Assembly (NCBI GenBank): GCA_920105625.2
Contig: OV050030.1
Coordinates: 246,667,889-246,731,888 of the forward strand
From: Clusia tigrina
Taxonomy: Eukaryota; Arthropoda; Insecta; Diptera; Clusiidae
Direction: 5' to 3'
DNA length: 64,000 bases
This document shows, one piece after another, positions 22,101-35,779 of this stretch. A model generated the notes under the pieces. That model worked only from the letters and a program-made list of their open reading frames with translations. It searched no databases and had not been told where the DNA came from. The position numbers and the translations under genes were made by a program. The number at the start of each line of letters is the position of its first letter. Position 1 is the first letter of the stretch.

Positions 22101-24000
22101 CTCAAAGCTATGCTACCCTTGAGTCCCAAATCAAACACTGATAAAACTTCAAATGGCCCTAACTTCTATACGGTACATACTACACCTATCAAAGTTTGCA
22201 ACATACAAATGCTTGTAAAATTTTACTGGAGCGTCATAAAACCTTGAAATTTTGTAACAATAAAGTACTCGAGCCTCTTGTCAATTTAAGATATCCCTCA
22301 AAGCTATGCTACCCTTGAGTCCCAAATCAAACACTGATAAAACTTCAAATGGCCCTAACTTCTATACGGTACGTCCTACACCTATCAATGTTTGCAACAT
22401 ACAAATGCTTGTAACTTTTTACTGGAGCGTCATAAAACAATGAAATTTTGTAACAATAAAGTACTCGAGTCTCTTGTCAATTTAAGCTATCGCTCAAAGC
22501 TATTCTACCCTTGGGTCTCAAATCAAACACTGATAAAACTTCATGTGGCCATAACTTCTATACGGTACGTCCTACACCTATCAAAGTTTGCAACATACAA
22601 ATGCTTGTAACTTTTTACTAGAGCGTCATAAATCCTTAAAATTTGGTAACAATATAGTACTCGAGCCTCTTGTCAATTTAAGTTATCGCTCAAAGCTATG
22701 CTACCTTTGAGTCCCAAATCAAACACTGATAAAACTTCAAATGGCCCTAACTTCTATACGGTACGTCCTACACCTATCAAAGTTTGCAACTTACAAATGC
22801 TTGTAACTTTTTACTGGAGCGTCATAAAACCTTGAAATTTTGTAACAATAAAGTACTCGAGCCTCTTGTCAATTCAAGCTATCGCTCAAAGCTATGTTAC
22901 CCTTGAGTCAGAATCAAACACTGATAAAACTTCAAATGGCCCTCACTCCTATACGGTACGTCCTACACCTATCAAAGTTTGCAACATACAAATGCTTGTA
23001 AAATTTTACTGGAGCGCCATAAAACCTTGAAATTTTGTAACAATAAAGTACTCGAGCCTCTTGTCAATTTAAGCTATCGCTCAAAGCTATGCTACCCTTG
23101 AGTCCCAAATCAAACACTGATAAAACTTCAAATGGCCCTAACTTCTATACGGTACGTCCTACACCTATCAATGTTTGCAACATACAAATGCTTGTAACTT
23201 TTTACTGGAGCGTCATAAAACAATGAAATTTTGTAACAATAAAGTACTCGAGCCTCTTGTCAATTTAAGCTATCGCTCAAAGCTATGCTACCTTTGAGTC
23301 CCAAATCAAACACTGATAAAACTTCAAATGGCCCTAACTTCTATACGGTACGTCCTACACTTATCTAAGTTTGCAACATACAAATGCTTGTAACTTTTTA
23401 CTGGAGCGTCATAAAACCTTGAAATTTTGTAACAATAAAGTACTCGAGCCTCTTGTCAATTTAAGCTATCGATCAAAGCTGTGCTACCCTTGAGTCCCAA
23501 ATCAAACACTGATAAAACTTCAAATGGTCCTAATTTCTATACGGTACGTCCTACACCTATCAAAGTTTGCAACATACAAATGCTTGTAAAATTTTAATGG
23601 AGCGTCACAAAACCTTGAAATTTTGTAACAATAAAGTACTCGAGCCTCTTGTCAATTTAAGCTATCCCTCAAAGCTATGCTACCCTTGAGTCCCAAATCA
23701 AACACTGATAAAATTTCAAACGGCCCTAACTTCTATACGGTACTTCCTACACCTATCAAAGTTTGCAACATACAAATGCTTGTAACTTTTTACTGGAGCG
23801 TCATAAAACCTTGAAATTTTGTAACAATAAAGTACTCGAGCCTCTTGTCAATTCAAGCTATCGCTCCAAGCTATGTTACCCTTGAGTCAGAATCCAACAC
23901 TGATAAAACTTCAAATGGCCCTCACTCCTATACGGTACGTCCTACACCTATCAAAGTTTGCAACATACAAATGCTTGTAAAATTTTACTGGAGCGTCATA
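19200..24000. repeat. Satellite segment with 11-monomer periodicity
   Basis: The rare variant CGGTACTTCCTACACC, following AAAATTTCAAACGGCC, occurs at about 19,435, 21,587 and 23,741, that is at steps of 2,152 and 2,154 bp. Other markers (CTATTCTACCC at 18,390 and 22,501; ATCAAAGGTTGC at 20,231 and 24,342) are 4,111 bp, or 21 monomers, apart. The segment therefore mixes 11- and 10-monomer steps. Confidence 0.75.
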
Positions 24001-27000
24001 AAACCTTGAAATTTGGTAACAATAAAGTACTCGAGCCTCTTGTCAATTTAAGCTATCCCTCAAAGCTATGCTACCCTTGAGTCCCAAATCAAACACTGAT
24101 AAAACTTCATATGGCCATAACTTCTATACGGTACGTCCTACACCTATCAAAGTTTGCAACATACAAATGCTTGAAACTTTTTACTAGAGCGTCATAAATC
24201 CTTGAAATTTGGTAACAATATAGTACTCGAGCCTCTTGTCAATTTAAGCTATCCCTCAAAGCTATGCTACCCTTGAGTCCCAAATCAAACACTGATAAAA
24301 TTTCAAACGGCCCTAACTTCTATACGGTACGTCCTACACCTATCAAAGGTTGCAACATACAAATGCTTGTAACTTTTTACTGGAGCGTCATAAAACCTTG
24401 AAATTTTGTAACAATAAAGTACTCGAGCCTCTTGTCAATTCAAGCTATCGCTCCAAGCTATGTTACCCTTGAGTCAGAATCCAACACTGATAAAACTTCA
24501 AATGGCCCTCACACTTATACGGTACGTCCTACACCTATCAAAGTTTGCAACATACAAATGCTTGTAAAATTTTACTGGAACGTCATAAAACCTTGAAATT
24601 TTGTAACAATAAAGTACTCGAGCCTCTTGTCAATTCAAGCTATCGCTCAAAGCTATGTTACCCTTGAGTCAGAATCAAACACTGATAAAACTTCAAATGG
24701 CCCTCACTCCTATACGGTACGTCCTAAACCTATCAAAGTTTGCAACATACAAATGCTTGTAAAATTTTACTGGAGCGTCATAAAACCTTGAAATTTTGTA
24801 ACAATAAAGTACTCGAGCCTCTTGTCAATTTAAGCTATCCCTCAAAGCTATGCTACCCTTGAGTCCCAAATCAAACACTGATAAAACTTCAAACGGCCCT
24901 AACTTCTATACGGTACGTCCTACACCTATCAAAGTTTGCAACATACAAATGCTTGTAACTTTTTACTGGAGCGTCATAAAACCTTGAAATTTTGTAACAA
25001 TAAAGTACTCGAGCCTCTTGTCAATTCAAGCTATCGCTCAAAGCTATGCTACCCTTGAGTCCCAAATCAAACACTGATAAAACTTCAAAAGGCCCTAACT
25101 TCTATACGGTACGTACTACACCTATCAAAGTTTGCAACATACAAATGCTTGTAAAATTTTACTGCAGCGTCATAAAACCTTGAAATTTTGTAACAATAAA
25201 GTACTCGAGCCTCTTGTCAATTTAAGATATCCCTCAAAGCTATGCTACCCTTGGGTCTCAAATCAAACACTGATAAAACTTCATATGGCCATAACTTCTA
25301 TACGGTACGTCCTACACCTATCAAAGTTTGCAACATACAAATGCTTGTAACTTTTTACTAGAGCGTCATAAATCCTTAAAATTTGGTAACAATATAGTAC
25401 TCGAGCCTCTTGTCAATTTAAGTTTTCGCTCAAAGCTATGCTACCTTTGAGTCCCAAATCAAACACTGATAAAACTTCAAATGGCCCTAACTTCTATACG
25501 GTACGTTCTACACTTAACTAAGTTTGCAACATACAAATGCTTGTAACTTTTTACTGGAGCGTCATAAAACCTTGAAATTTTGTAACAATAAAGTACTCGA
25601 GCCTCTTGTCAATTTAAGCTATCGATCAAAGCTATGCTACCCTTGAGTCCCAAATCAAACACTGATAAAACTTCAAATGGCCCTAATTTCTATACGGTAC
25701 GTCCTACACCTATCAAAGTTTGCAACATACAAATGCTTGTAACTTTTTACTGGAGCGTCATAAAACCTTGAAATTTTGTAACAATAAAGTACTCGAGCCT
25801 CTTGTCAATTTAAGCTCTCCCTCAAAGCTATGCTACCCTTGAGTCAGAATCAAACACTGATAAAACTTCAAATGGCCCTCACTCCTATACGGTACGTCCT
25901 ACACCTATCAAAATTTGCAACATACAAATGTTTGTAACTTTTTACTGGAGCGTCATAAAACAATGAAATTTTGTAACAATAAAGTACTCGAGCCTCTTGT
26001 CAATTTAAGCTATCGCTCAAAGCTATGCTACCCTTGGGTCTCAAATCAAACACTGATAAAACTTCATATGGCCATAACTTCTATACGGTACGTCCTACAC
26101 TTATCAAAGTTTGCAACATACAAATGCTTGTAACTTTTTACTAGAGCGTCATAAATCCTTGAAATTTGGTAACAATATAGTACTCGAGCCTCTTGTCAAT
26201 TTAAGCTATCCCTCAAAGCTATGCTACCCTTGAGTCCCAAATCAAACACTGATAAAATTTCAAACGGCCCTAACTTCTATACGGTACGTCCTACACCTAT
26301 CAAAGGTTGCAACATACAAATGCTTGTAACTTTTTACTGGAGCGTCATAAAACCTTGAAATTTTGTAACAATAAAGTACTCGAGCCTCATGTCAATTCAA
26401 GCTATCGCTCCAAGCTATGTTACCCTTGAGTCAGAATCCAACACTGATAAAACTTCAAATGGCCCTCACACTTATACGGTACGTCCTACACCTATCAAAG
26501 TTTGCAACATGCAAATGCTTGTAAAATTTTACTGGAACGTCATAAAACCTTGAAATTTTGTAACAATAAAGTACTCGAGCCTCTTGTCAGTTCAAGCTAT
26601 CGCTCAAAGCTATGTTACCCTTGAGTCAGAATCAAACACTGATAGAACTTCAAAAGGCCCTCACTCCTATACGGTACGTCCTAAACCTATCAAAGTTTGC
26701 AACATACAAATGCTTGTAAAATTTTACTGGAGCGTCATAAAACCTTGAAATTTTGTAACAATAAAGTACTCGAGCCTCATGTCAATTTAAGCTATCCCTC
26801 AAAGCTATGCTACCCTTGAGTCCCAAATCAAACACTGATAAAACTTCAAACGGCCCTAACTTCTATACGGTATGTCCTACACCTATCAAAGTTTGCAACA
26901 TACAAATGCTTCTAACTTTTTACTGGAGCGTCATAAAACCTTGAAATTTTGTAACAATAAAGTACTCGAGCCTCTTGTCAATTCAAGCTATCGCTCAAAG

Positions 27001-30000
27001 CTATGTTACCCTTGAGTCAGAATCAAACAATTATAAAACTTCAAATGGCCCTCACTCCTATACGGTACGTCCTACAGCTATCAAAGTTTGCAATATACAA
27101 ATGCTTGTAACTCTTTACTGAAGCGTCATAAAACCTTGAAATTTTGTAACAATAAAGTACTCGAGCCTCTTGTCAAGTTAAGCTATCGCTCAAAGCTATG
27201 TTACCCTTGAGTCCCAAATCAAACACTGATAAAACTTCAAATGGCCCTAACTTCTATACGGTACGACCTACACCTATCAAAGTTTGCAACATACAAATGC
27301 TTGTAACTTTTTACTGGAGCGTCATAAAACCTTGAAATTTTGTAACAATAAAGTACTCGAGCCTCTTGTCAATTCAAGCTATCGCTCAAAGCTATGCTAC
27401 CCTTGAGTCCCAAATCAAACACTGATAAAACTTCAAATGGCCCTCACTCCTATACGGTACGTCCTACACCTATCAAAGTTTGCAACATACAAATGCTTGT
27501 AAAATTTTACTGGAGCGTCATAAAACCTTGAAATTCTGTAACAATAAAGTACTGGAGCCTCTTGTCAATTTAAGCTATCGCTCAAAGCTATGCTACCCTT
27601 GAGTCCCAAATCAAACACTGATAAAGCTTCAAATGGCCCTAACTTCTATACGGTACGTACTACACATATCAAAGTTTGCAACATACAAATGCTTGTAAAA
27701 TTTTACTGGAGAGTCATGAAACCTTGAAATTTTGTAACAATAAAGTACTCGAGCCTCTTGTCAATTTAAGCTATCCCTCAAAGCTATGCTACCCTTGAGT
27801 CCCAAATCAAACACTGATAAAACTTCAAATGGCCCTAACTTCTATACGGTACGTCCTACACCTATCAAAGTTTGCAACATACAAATGCTTGTAACTTTTT
27901 ACCGGAGCGTCATAAAACCTTGAAATTTTGTAACAATAAAGTACTCGAGCCTCTTGTCAGTTCAAGCTATCGCTCAAAGCTATGCTACCCTTGAGTCCCA
28001 AATCAAACACTGATAAGACTTCAAATGGCCCTCACTCCTATACGGTACGTCCTACACCTATCAAAGTTTGCAACATACAAATGCTTGTAACTTTTTACTG
28101 GAGCGTCATAAAACAATGAAATTTTGTAACAATAAAGTACTCGAGCCTCTTGTCAATTCAAGCTATCGCTCAAAGCTATGTTACCCTTGAGTCAGAGTCA
28201 AACACTGATAAAACTTCAAATGGCCCTCACTCCTATACGGTACGTCCTACACCTATCAAAGTTTGCAACATACAAATGCTTGTAACTTTTTACTGGAGCG
28301 TCATAAAACAATGAAATTTTGTAACAATAAAGTACTCGAGCCTCTTGTCAATTCAAGCTATCGCTCAAAGCTATGTTACCCTTGAGTCAGAATCAAACAC
28401 TAATAAAACTTCAAATGGCCCTCACTCCTATACGGTACGTCCTACACCTATCAAAGTTTGCAACATACAAATGCTTGTAACTTTTTACTGGAGCGTCATA
28501 AAACCTTGAAATTTTGTAACAATAAAGTACTCGAGCCTCTTGTCAATTCAAGCTATCGCTCCAAGCTATGTTACCCTTGAGTCAGAATCCAACACTGATA
28601 AAACTTCAAATGGCCCTCACTCCTATACGGTACGTCCTACACCTATCAAAGTTTGCAACATACAAATGCTTGTAAAATTTTACTGGAGCGTCATAAAACC
28701 TTGAAATTTTGTAACAATAAAGTACTCGAGCCTCTTGTCAATTTAAGCTATCGCTCAAAGCTATGCTACCTTTGAGTCCCAAATCAAACACTGATAAAAC
28801 TTCAAATGGCCCTAACTTCTATACGATACGTCCTACACTTATCTAAGTTTGCAACATACAAATGCTTGTAACTTTTTACTGGAGCGTCATAAAACAATGA
28901 AATTTTGTAACAATAAAGTACTCGAGCCTCTTGTCAATTTAAGCTATCGCTCAAAGCTATGCTACCCTTGGGTCTCAAATCAAACACTGATAAAACTTCA
29001 TATGGCCATAACTTCTATACGGTACTTCCTACACCTATCAAAGTTTGCAACATACAAATGCTTGTAACTTTTTACTAGAGCGTCATAAATCCTTGAAATT
29101 TGGTAACAATATAGTACTCGAGCCTCTTGTCAATTTAAGCTATCGCTCAAAGCTATGCTACCTTTGAGTCCCAAATCAAACACTGATAAAACTTCAAATG
29201 GCCCTAACTTCTATACGGTACGTCCTACACTTATCTAAGTTTACAACATACAAATGCTTGTAACTTTTTACTGGAGCGTCATAAAACCTTGAAATTTTGT
29301 AACAATAAAATACTCGAGCCTCTTGTCAATTTAAGCTATCGATCAAAGCTATGCTACCCTTGAGTCCCAAATCAAACACTGATAAAACTTCAAATGGCCC
29401 TAATTTCTGTACGGTACGTCCTACACCTATCAAAGTTTGCAACATACAAATGCTTGTAAAATTTTACTGGAGCGTCATAAAACCTTGAAATTTTGTAACA
29501 ACAAAGTACTCGAGCCTCTTGTCAATTTAAGCTATCCCTCAAAGCTATGCTACCCTTGAGTCCCAAATCAAACACTGATAAAATTTCAAACGGCCCTAAC
29601 TTCTATACGGTACGTCCTACACCTATCCAAGTTTGCAACATACAAATGCTTGTAACTTTTTACTGGAGCGTCATAAAACCTTGAAATTTTGTAACAATAA
29701 AGTACTCGAGCCTCTTGTCAATTCAAGCTATCGCTCCAAGCTATGTTACCCTTGAGTCAGAATCCAACACTGATAAAACTTCAAATGGCCCTCACTCCTA
29801 TACGGTACGTCCTACACCTTTCAAAGTTTGCAACATACAAATGCTTGTAAAATTTTACTGGAGCGTCATAAAACCTTTAAATTTTGTAACAATAAAGTAC
29901 TCGAGCCTCTTGTCAATTTAAGCTATCCCTCAAAGCTATGCTACCCTTGAGTCCCAAATCAAACACTGATAAAACTTCAAATGGCCCTAACTTCTATACG

Positions 30001-32250
30001 GTACGTCCTACACCTATGAAAGTTTGCAACATACAAATGCTTGTAACTTTTTACTGGAGCGTCATAAAACCTTGAAATTTTGTAACAATAAAGTACTCGA
30101 ACCTCTTGTCAATTCAAGCTATCGCTCAAAGCTATGCTACCCTTGAGTCCCAAATCAAACACTGATAAAACTTCAAATGGCCCTAACTTCTATACGGTAC
30201 GTACTACACCTATCAAAGTTTGCAACATACAAATGCTTGTAAAATTTTACTGGAGCGTCATAAAACCTTGAAATTTTGTAGCAATAAAATACTCGAGCCT
30301 CTTGTCAATTTAAGCTATCGCTCAAAGCTATGCTACCCTTGGGTCTCAAATCAAACACTGATAAAACTTCATATGGCCATAACTTCTATACGGTACGTCC
30401 TACACCTAACAAAGTTTGCAACATACAAATGCTTGCAACTTTTTACTAGAGCGTCATAAATCCTTGAAATTTGGTAACAATATACTACTCGAGCCTCTTG
30501 TCAATTTAAGCTATCGCTCAAAGCTATGCTACCTTTGAGTCCCAAATCAAACACTGATAAAACTTCAAATGGCCCTAACTTCTATACGGTACGTCCTACA
30601 CTTATCTAAGTTTGCAACATACAAATGCTTGTAACTTTTTACTGGAGCGTCATAAAACCTTGAAATTTTGTAACAATAAAGTACTCGAGCCTCTTGTCAA
30701 TTTAAGCTATCGATCAAAGCTATGCTACCCTTGAGTGCCAAATCAAACACTGATAAAACTTCAAATGGTCCTAATTTCTATACGGTACGTCCTACACCTA
30801 TCAAAGTTTGCAACATACAAATGCTTGTAAAATTTTACTGGAGCATCATAAAACCTTGAAATTTTGTAACAATAAAGTACTAGAGCCTCTTGTCAATTTA
30901 AGCTATCCCTCAAAGCTATGCTACCCTTGAGTCCCAAATCAAACACTGATAAAATTTCAAACGGCCCTAACTTCTATACGGTACTTCCTACACCTATCAA
31001 AGTTTGCAACATACAAATGCTTGTAACTTTTTACTGGAGCGTCATAAAACCTTGAAATTTTGTAACAATAAAGTACTCGAGCCTCTTGTTAATTCAAGCT
31101 ATCGCTCAAAGCTATGCTACCCTTGAGTCCCAAATCAAACACTGATAAAACTTCAAATGGCCCTAACTTCTATACGGTACGTACTACACATATCAAAGTT
31201 TGCAACATACAAATGTTTGTAACTTTTTACTGGAGCGTCATAAAACCTTGAAATTTTGTAACAATAAAGTACTCGAGCCTCTTGTCAATTTAAGCTATCC
31301 CTCAAAGCTATGCTACCCTTGAGTCCCAAATCAAACACTGATAAAACTTCAAATGGCCCTAACTTCTATACGGTACGTCCTACACCTATCAATGTTTGCA
31401 ACATACAAATGCTTGTAACTTTTTACTGGAGCGTCATAAAACAATGAAATTTTGTAGCAATAAAGTACTCGAGCCTCTTGTCAATTTAAGCTATCGCTCA
31501 AAGCTATTCTACCCTTGGGTCTCAAATCAAACACTGATAAAACTTCATATGGCCATAACTTCTATACGGTACGTCCTACACCTATCAAAGTTTGCAAGAT
31601 ACAAATGCTTGTAACTTTTTACTAGAGCGTCATAAATCCTTAAAATTTGGTAACAATATAGTACTCGAGCCTCTTGTCAATTTAAGCTATCGCTCAAAGC
31701 TATGCTACCTTTGAGTCCCAAATCAAACACTGATAAAACTTCAAATGGCCCTAACTTCTATACGGTACGTCCTACACTTATCTAAGTTTGCAACATACAA
31801 ATGCTTGTAACTTTTTACTGGAGCGTCATAAAACAATGAAATTTTGTAACAATAAAGTACTCGAGCCTCTTGTCAATTTAAGCTATCGCTCAAAGCTATG
31901 CTGCCCTTGGGTCTCAAATCAAACACTGATAAAACTTCATATGGCCATAACTTCTATACGGTACGTCCTACAGCTATCAAAGTTTGCAACATACAAATGC
32001 TTGTAACTTTTTACTAGAGCGTCATAAATCCTTGAAATTTGGTAACAATATAGTACTCGAGCCTCTTGTCAATTTAAGCTATCGCTCAAAGCTATGCTAC
32101 CTTTGAGTCCCAAATCAAACACTGATAAAACTTCAAATGGCCCTAACTTCTATACGGTACGTCCTACACCTATCAAAGTTTGCAACATACAAATGATTGT
32201 AACTTTTTACTGGAGCGTCATAAAACAATGAAATTTTGTAACAATAAAGT

Positions 32251-32346
32251 ACTCGAGCCTCTTGTCAATTCAAGCTATCGCTCAAAGCTATGTTACCCTT
32301 GAGTCAGAATCAAACACTGACTTTGTAACTTTGTAACAATAAAGTA
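32251..32346. repeat. Truncated satellite monomer (about 95 bp)
   Basis: Successive ACTCGAG landmarks are 95 bp apart instead of about 196. After CAAACACTGA (ending 32,320) the sequence jumps to CTTTGTAACTTTGTAACAAT, so about 101 bp is missing, and CTTTGTAA is doubled at the joint. Confidence 0.92.
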
Positions 32347-35300
32347 CTCGAGCCTCTTGTCAATTTAAGCAATCGCTCAAAGCTATGCTACCCTTGGGTC
32401 TCAAATCAAACACTGACAAAACCTCATATGACCATAACTTCTATACGGTACGTACTACACCTATCAAAGTTTGCAACATACAAATGCTTGTAAAATTTTA
32501 CTGGAGCGTCATAAAACCTTGAAATTTTGTAACAATAAAATACTCGAGCCTCTTGTCAATTTAAGCTATCGCTCAAAGCTATGCTACCCTTGGGTCTCAA
32601 ATCAAACACTGATAAAACTTCATATGGCCATAACTTCTATACGGTACGTCCTACACCTATCAAAGTTTGCAACATACAAATGCTTGTAACTTTTTACTAG
32701 AGCGTCATAAATCCTTGAAATTTGGTAACAATATACTACTCGAGCCTCTTGTCAATTTAAGCTATCGCTCAAAGCTATGCTACCTTTGAGTCCCAAATCA
32801 AACACTGATAAAACTTCAAATGGCCCTAACTTCTATACGGTACGTCCTACACTTATCTAAGTTTGCAACATACAAATGCTTGTAACTTTTTACTGGAGCG
32901 TCATAAAACCTTGAAATTTTGTAACAATAAAGTACTCGAGCCTCTTGTCAATTTAAGCTATCGATCAAAGCTATGCTACTCTTGAGTCCCAAATCAAACA
33001 CTGATAAAACTTCAAATGGCCCTAACTTCTATACGGTACGTCCTACACCTATCAAAGTTTGCAACATACAAATGCTTGTAACTTTTTACTGGAGCGTCAT
33101 AAAACCTTGAAATTTTGTAACAATAAAGTACTCGAGCCTCTTGTCAGTTCAAGCTATCGCTCAAAGCTATGCTACCCTTGAGTCCCAAATCAAACACTGA
33201 TAAAACTTCAAATGGCCCTCACTCCTATACGGTACGTCCTACACCTATCAAAGTTTGCAACATACAAATGCTTGTAACTTTTTACTGGAGCGTCATAAAA
33301 CAATGAAATTTTGTAACAATAAAGTACTCGAGCCTCTTGTCAATTCAAGCTATCGCTCAAAGCTATGTTACCCTTGAGTCAGAATCAAACACTGATAAAG
33401 CTTCAAATGACCCTCACTCCTATACGGTACGTCCTACACCTATCAAAGTTTGCAACATACAAATGCTTGTAACTTTTTACTGGAGCGTCATAAAACAATG
33501 AAATTTTGTAACAATAAAGTACTCGAGCCTCTTGTCAATTCAAGCTATCGCTCAAAGCTATGTTACCCTTGAGTCAGAATCAAACACTGATAAAACTTCA
33601 AATGGCCCTAACTTCTATACGGTACGTCCTACACCTATCAATGTTTGCAACATACAAATGCTTGTAAAATTTTACTGGAGCGTCATAAAACCTTGAAATT
33701 TTGTAACAATAAAACACTCGAGCCTCTTGTCAATTTAAGCTATCGCTCAAAGCTATGCTACCCTTGGGTCTCAAATCAAACACTGATAAAACTTCATATG
33801 GCCATAACTTCTATACGGTACGTCCTACACCTATCAAAGTTTGCAACATACAAATGCTTGTAACTTTTTACTAGAGCGTCATAAATCCTTGAAATTTGGT
33901 AACAATATACTACTCGAGCCTCTTGTCAATTTAAGCTATCGCTCAAAGCTATGCTACCTTTGAGTCCCAAATCAAACACTGATAAAACTTCAAATGGCCC
34001 TAACTTCTATACGGTACGTCCTACACTTATCTAAGTTTGCAACATACAAATGCTTGTAACTTTTTACTGGAGCGTCATAAAACCTTGAAATTTTGTAACA
34101 ATAAAGTACTCGAGCCTCTTGTCAATTTAAGCTATCGATCAAAGCTATGCTACTCTTGAGTCCCAAATCAAACAATGATAAAACTTCAAATGGCCCTAAC
34201 TTCTATACGGTACAACCTACACCTATCAAAGTTTGCAACATACAAATGCTTGTAAAATTTTACTGGAGCGTCATAAAACCTTGAAATTCTGTAACAATAA
34301 AGTACTCGAGCCTCTTGTCAGTTCAAGCTATCGCTCAAAGCTATGTTACCCTTGAGTCAGAATCAAACACTGATAAAACTTCAAATGGCCCTCACTCCTA
34401 TACGGTACGTCCTAAACCTATCAAAGTTTGCAACATACAAATGCTTGTAAAATTTTACTGGAGCGTCATAAAACCTTGAAATTTTGTAACAATAAAGTAC
34501 TCGAGCCTCTTGCCACTTTAAGCTATCCCTCAAAGCTATGCTACCCTTGAGTCCCAAATCAAACACTGATAAAACTTCAAATGGCCCTAACTTCTATACG
34601 GTACGTCCTACACTTATCTAAGTTTGCAACATACAAATGCTTGTAACTTTTTACTGGAGCGTCATAAAACCTTGAAATTTTGTAACAATAAAGTACTCGA
34701 GCCTCTTGTCAGTTCAAGCTATCGCTCAAAGCTATGTTACCCTTGAGTCAGAATCAAACACTGATAAAACTTCAAATGGCCCTCACTCCTATACGGTACG
34801 TCCTAAACCTATCAAAATTTGCAACATACAAATGCTTGTAAAATTTTACTGGAGCGTCATAAAACCTTGAAATTTTGTAACAATAAAGTACTCGAGCCTC
34901 TTGTCAATTTAAGCTATCCCTCAAAGCTATGCTACCCTTGAGTCCCAAATCAAACACTGATAAAACTTCAAATGGTCCTAACTTCTATACGGTACGTACT
35001 ACACATATCAAAGTTTGCAACATACAAATGCTTGTAAAATATTACTGGAGCGTCATAAAACCTTGAAATTTTGTAACAATAAAGTACTCGAGCCCCTTGT
35101 CAATTTAAACTATCCCTCAAAGCTATGCTACCCTTGAGTCCCAAATCAAACACTGATAAAACTTCAAATGGCCCTAACTTCTATACGGTACGTCCTACAC
35201 CTATCAAAGTTTGCAACATACAAATGCTTGTAACTTTTTACTGGAGCGTCATAAAACCTTGAAATTTTGTAACAATAAAGTACTCGAGCCTCTTGTCAGT

Positions 35301-35779
35301 TCAAGCTATCGCTTAAAGCTATGCTACCCTTGAGTCCCCAATCAAACACTGATAAAACTTCAAATGGCCCTCACTCCTATACGGTACGTCCTACACCTAT
35401 CAAAGTTTGCAACATACAAATGCTAGTAACTTTTCACTGGAGCGTCATAAAACAATGAAATTTTGTAACAATAAAGTACTCGAGCCTCTTGTCAATTCAA
35501 GCTATCGCTCAAAGCTATGTTACCCTTGAGTCAGAATCAAACACTGATAAAACTTCAAATGGCCCTCACTCCTATACGGTACGTCCTACACCTATCAAAG
35601 TTTGCAACATACAAATGCTTGTAACTTTTTACTGGAGCGTCATAAAACAATGAAATTTTGTAACAATAAAGTACTCGAGCCTCTTGTCAATTCAAGCTAT
35701 CGCTCAAAGCTATGTTACCCTTGAGTCCCAAATCAAACACTGATAAAACTTCAAATGGCCCTCACTCCTATACGGTACG

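Noticed and set aside
9424..34566. Minus-strand 61-codon open frames in the satellite (9424-9609, 12361-12546, 34381-34566)
   Set aside because: Same explanation: repeat-derived frames present only where point variants remove a stop.
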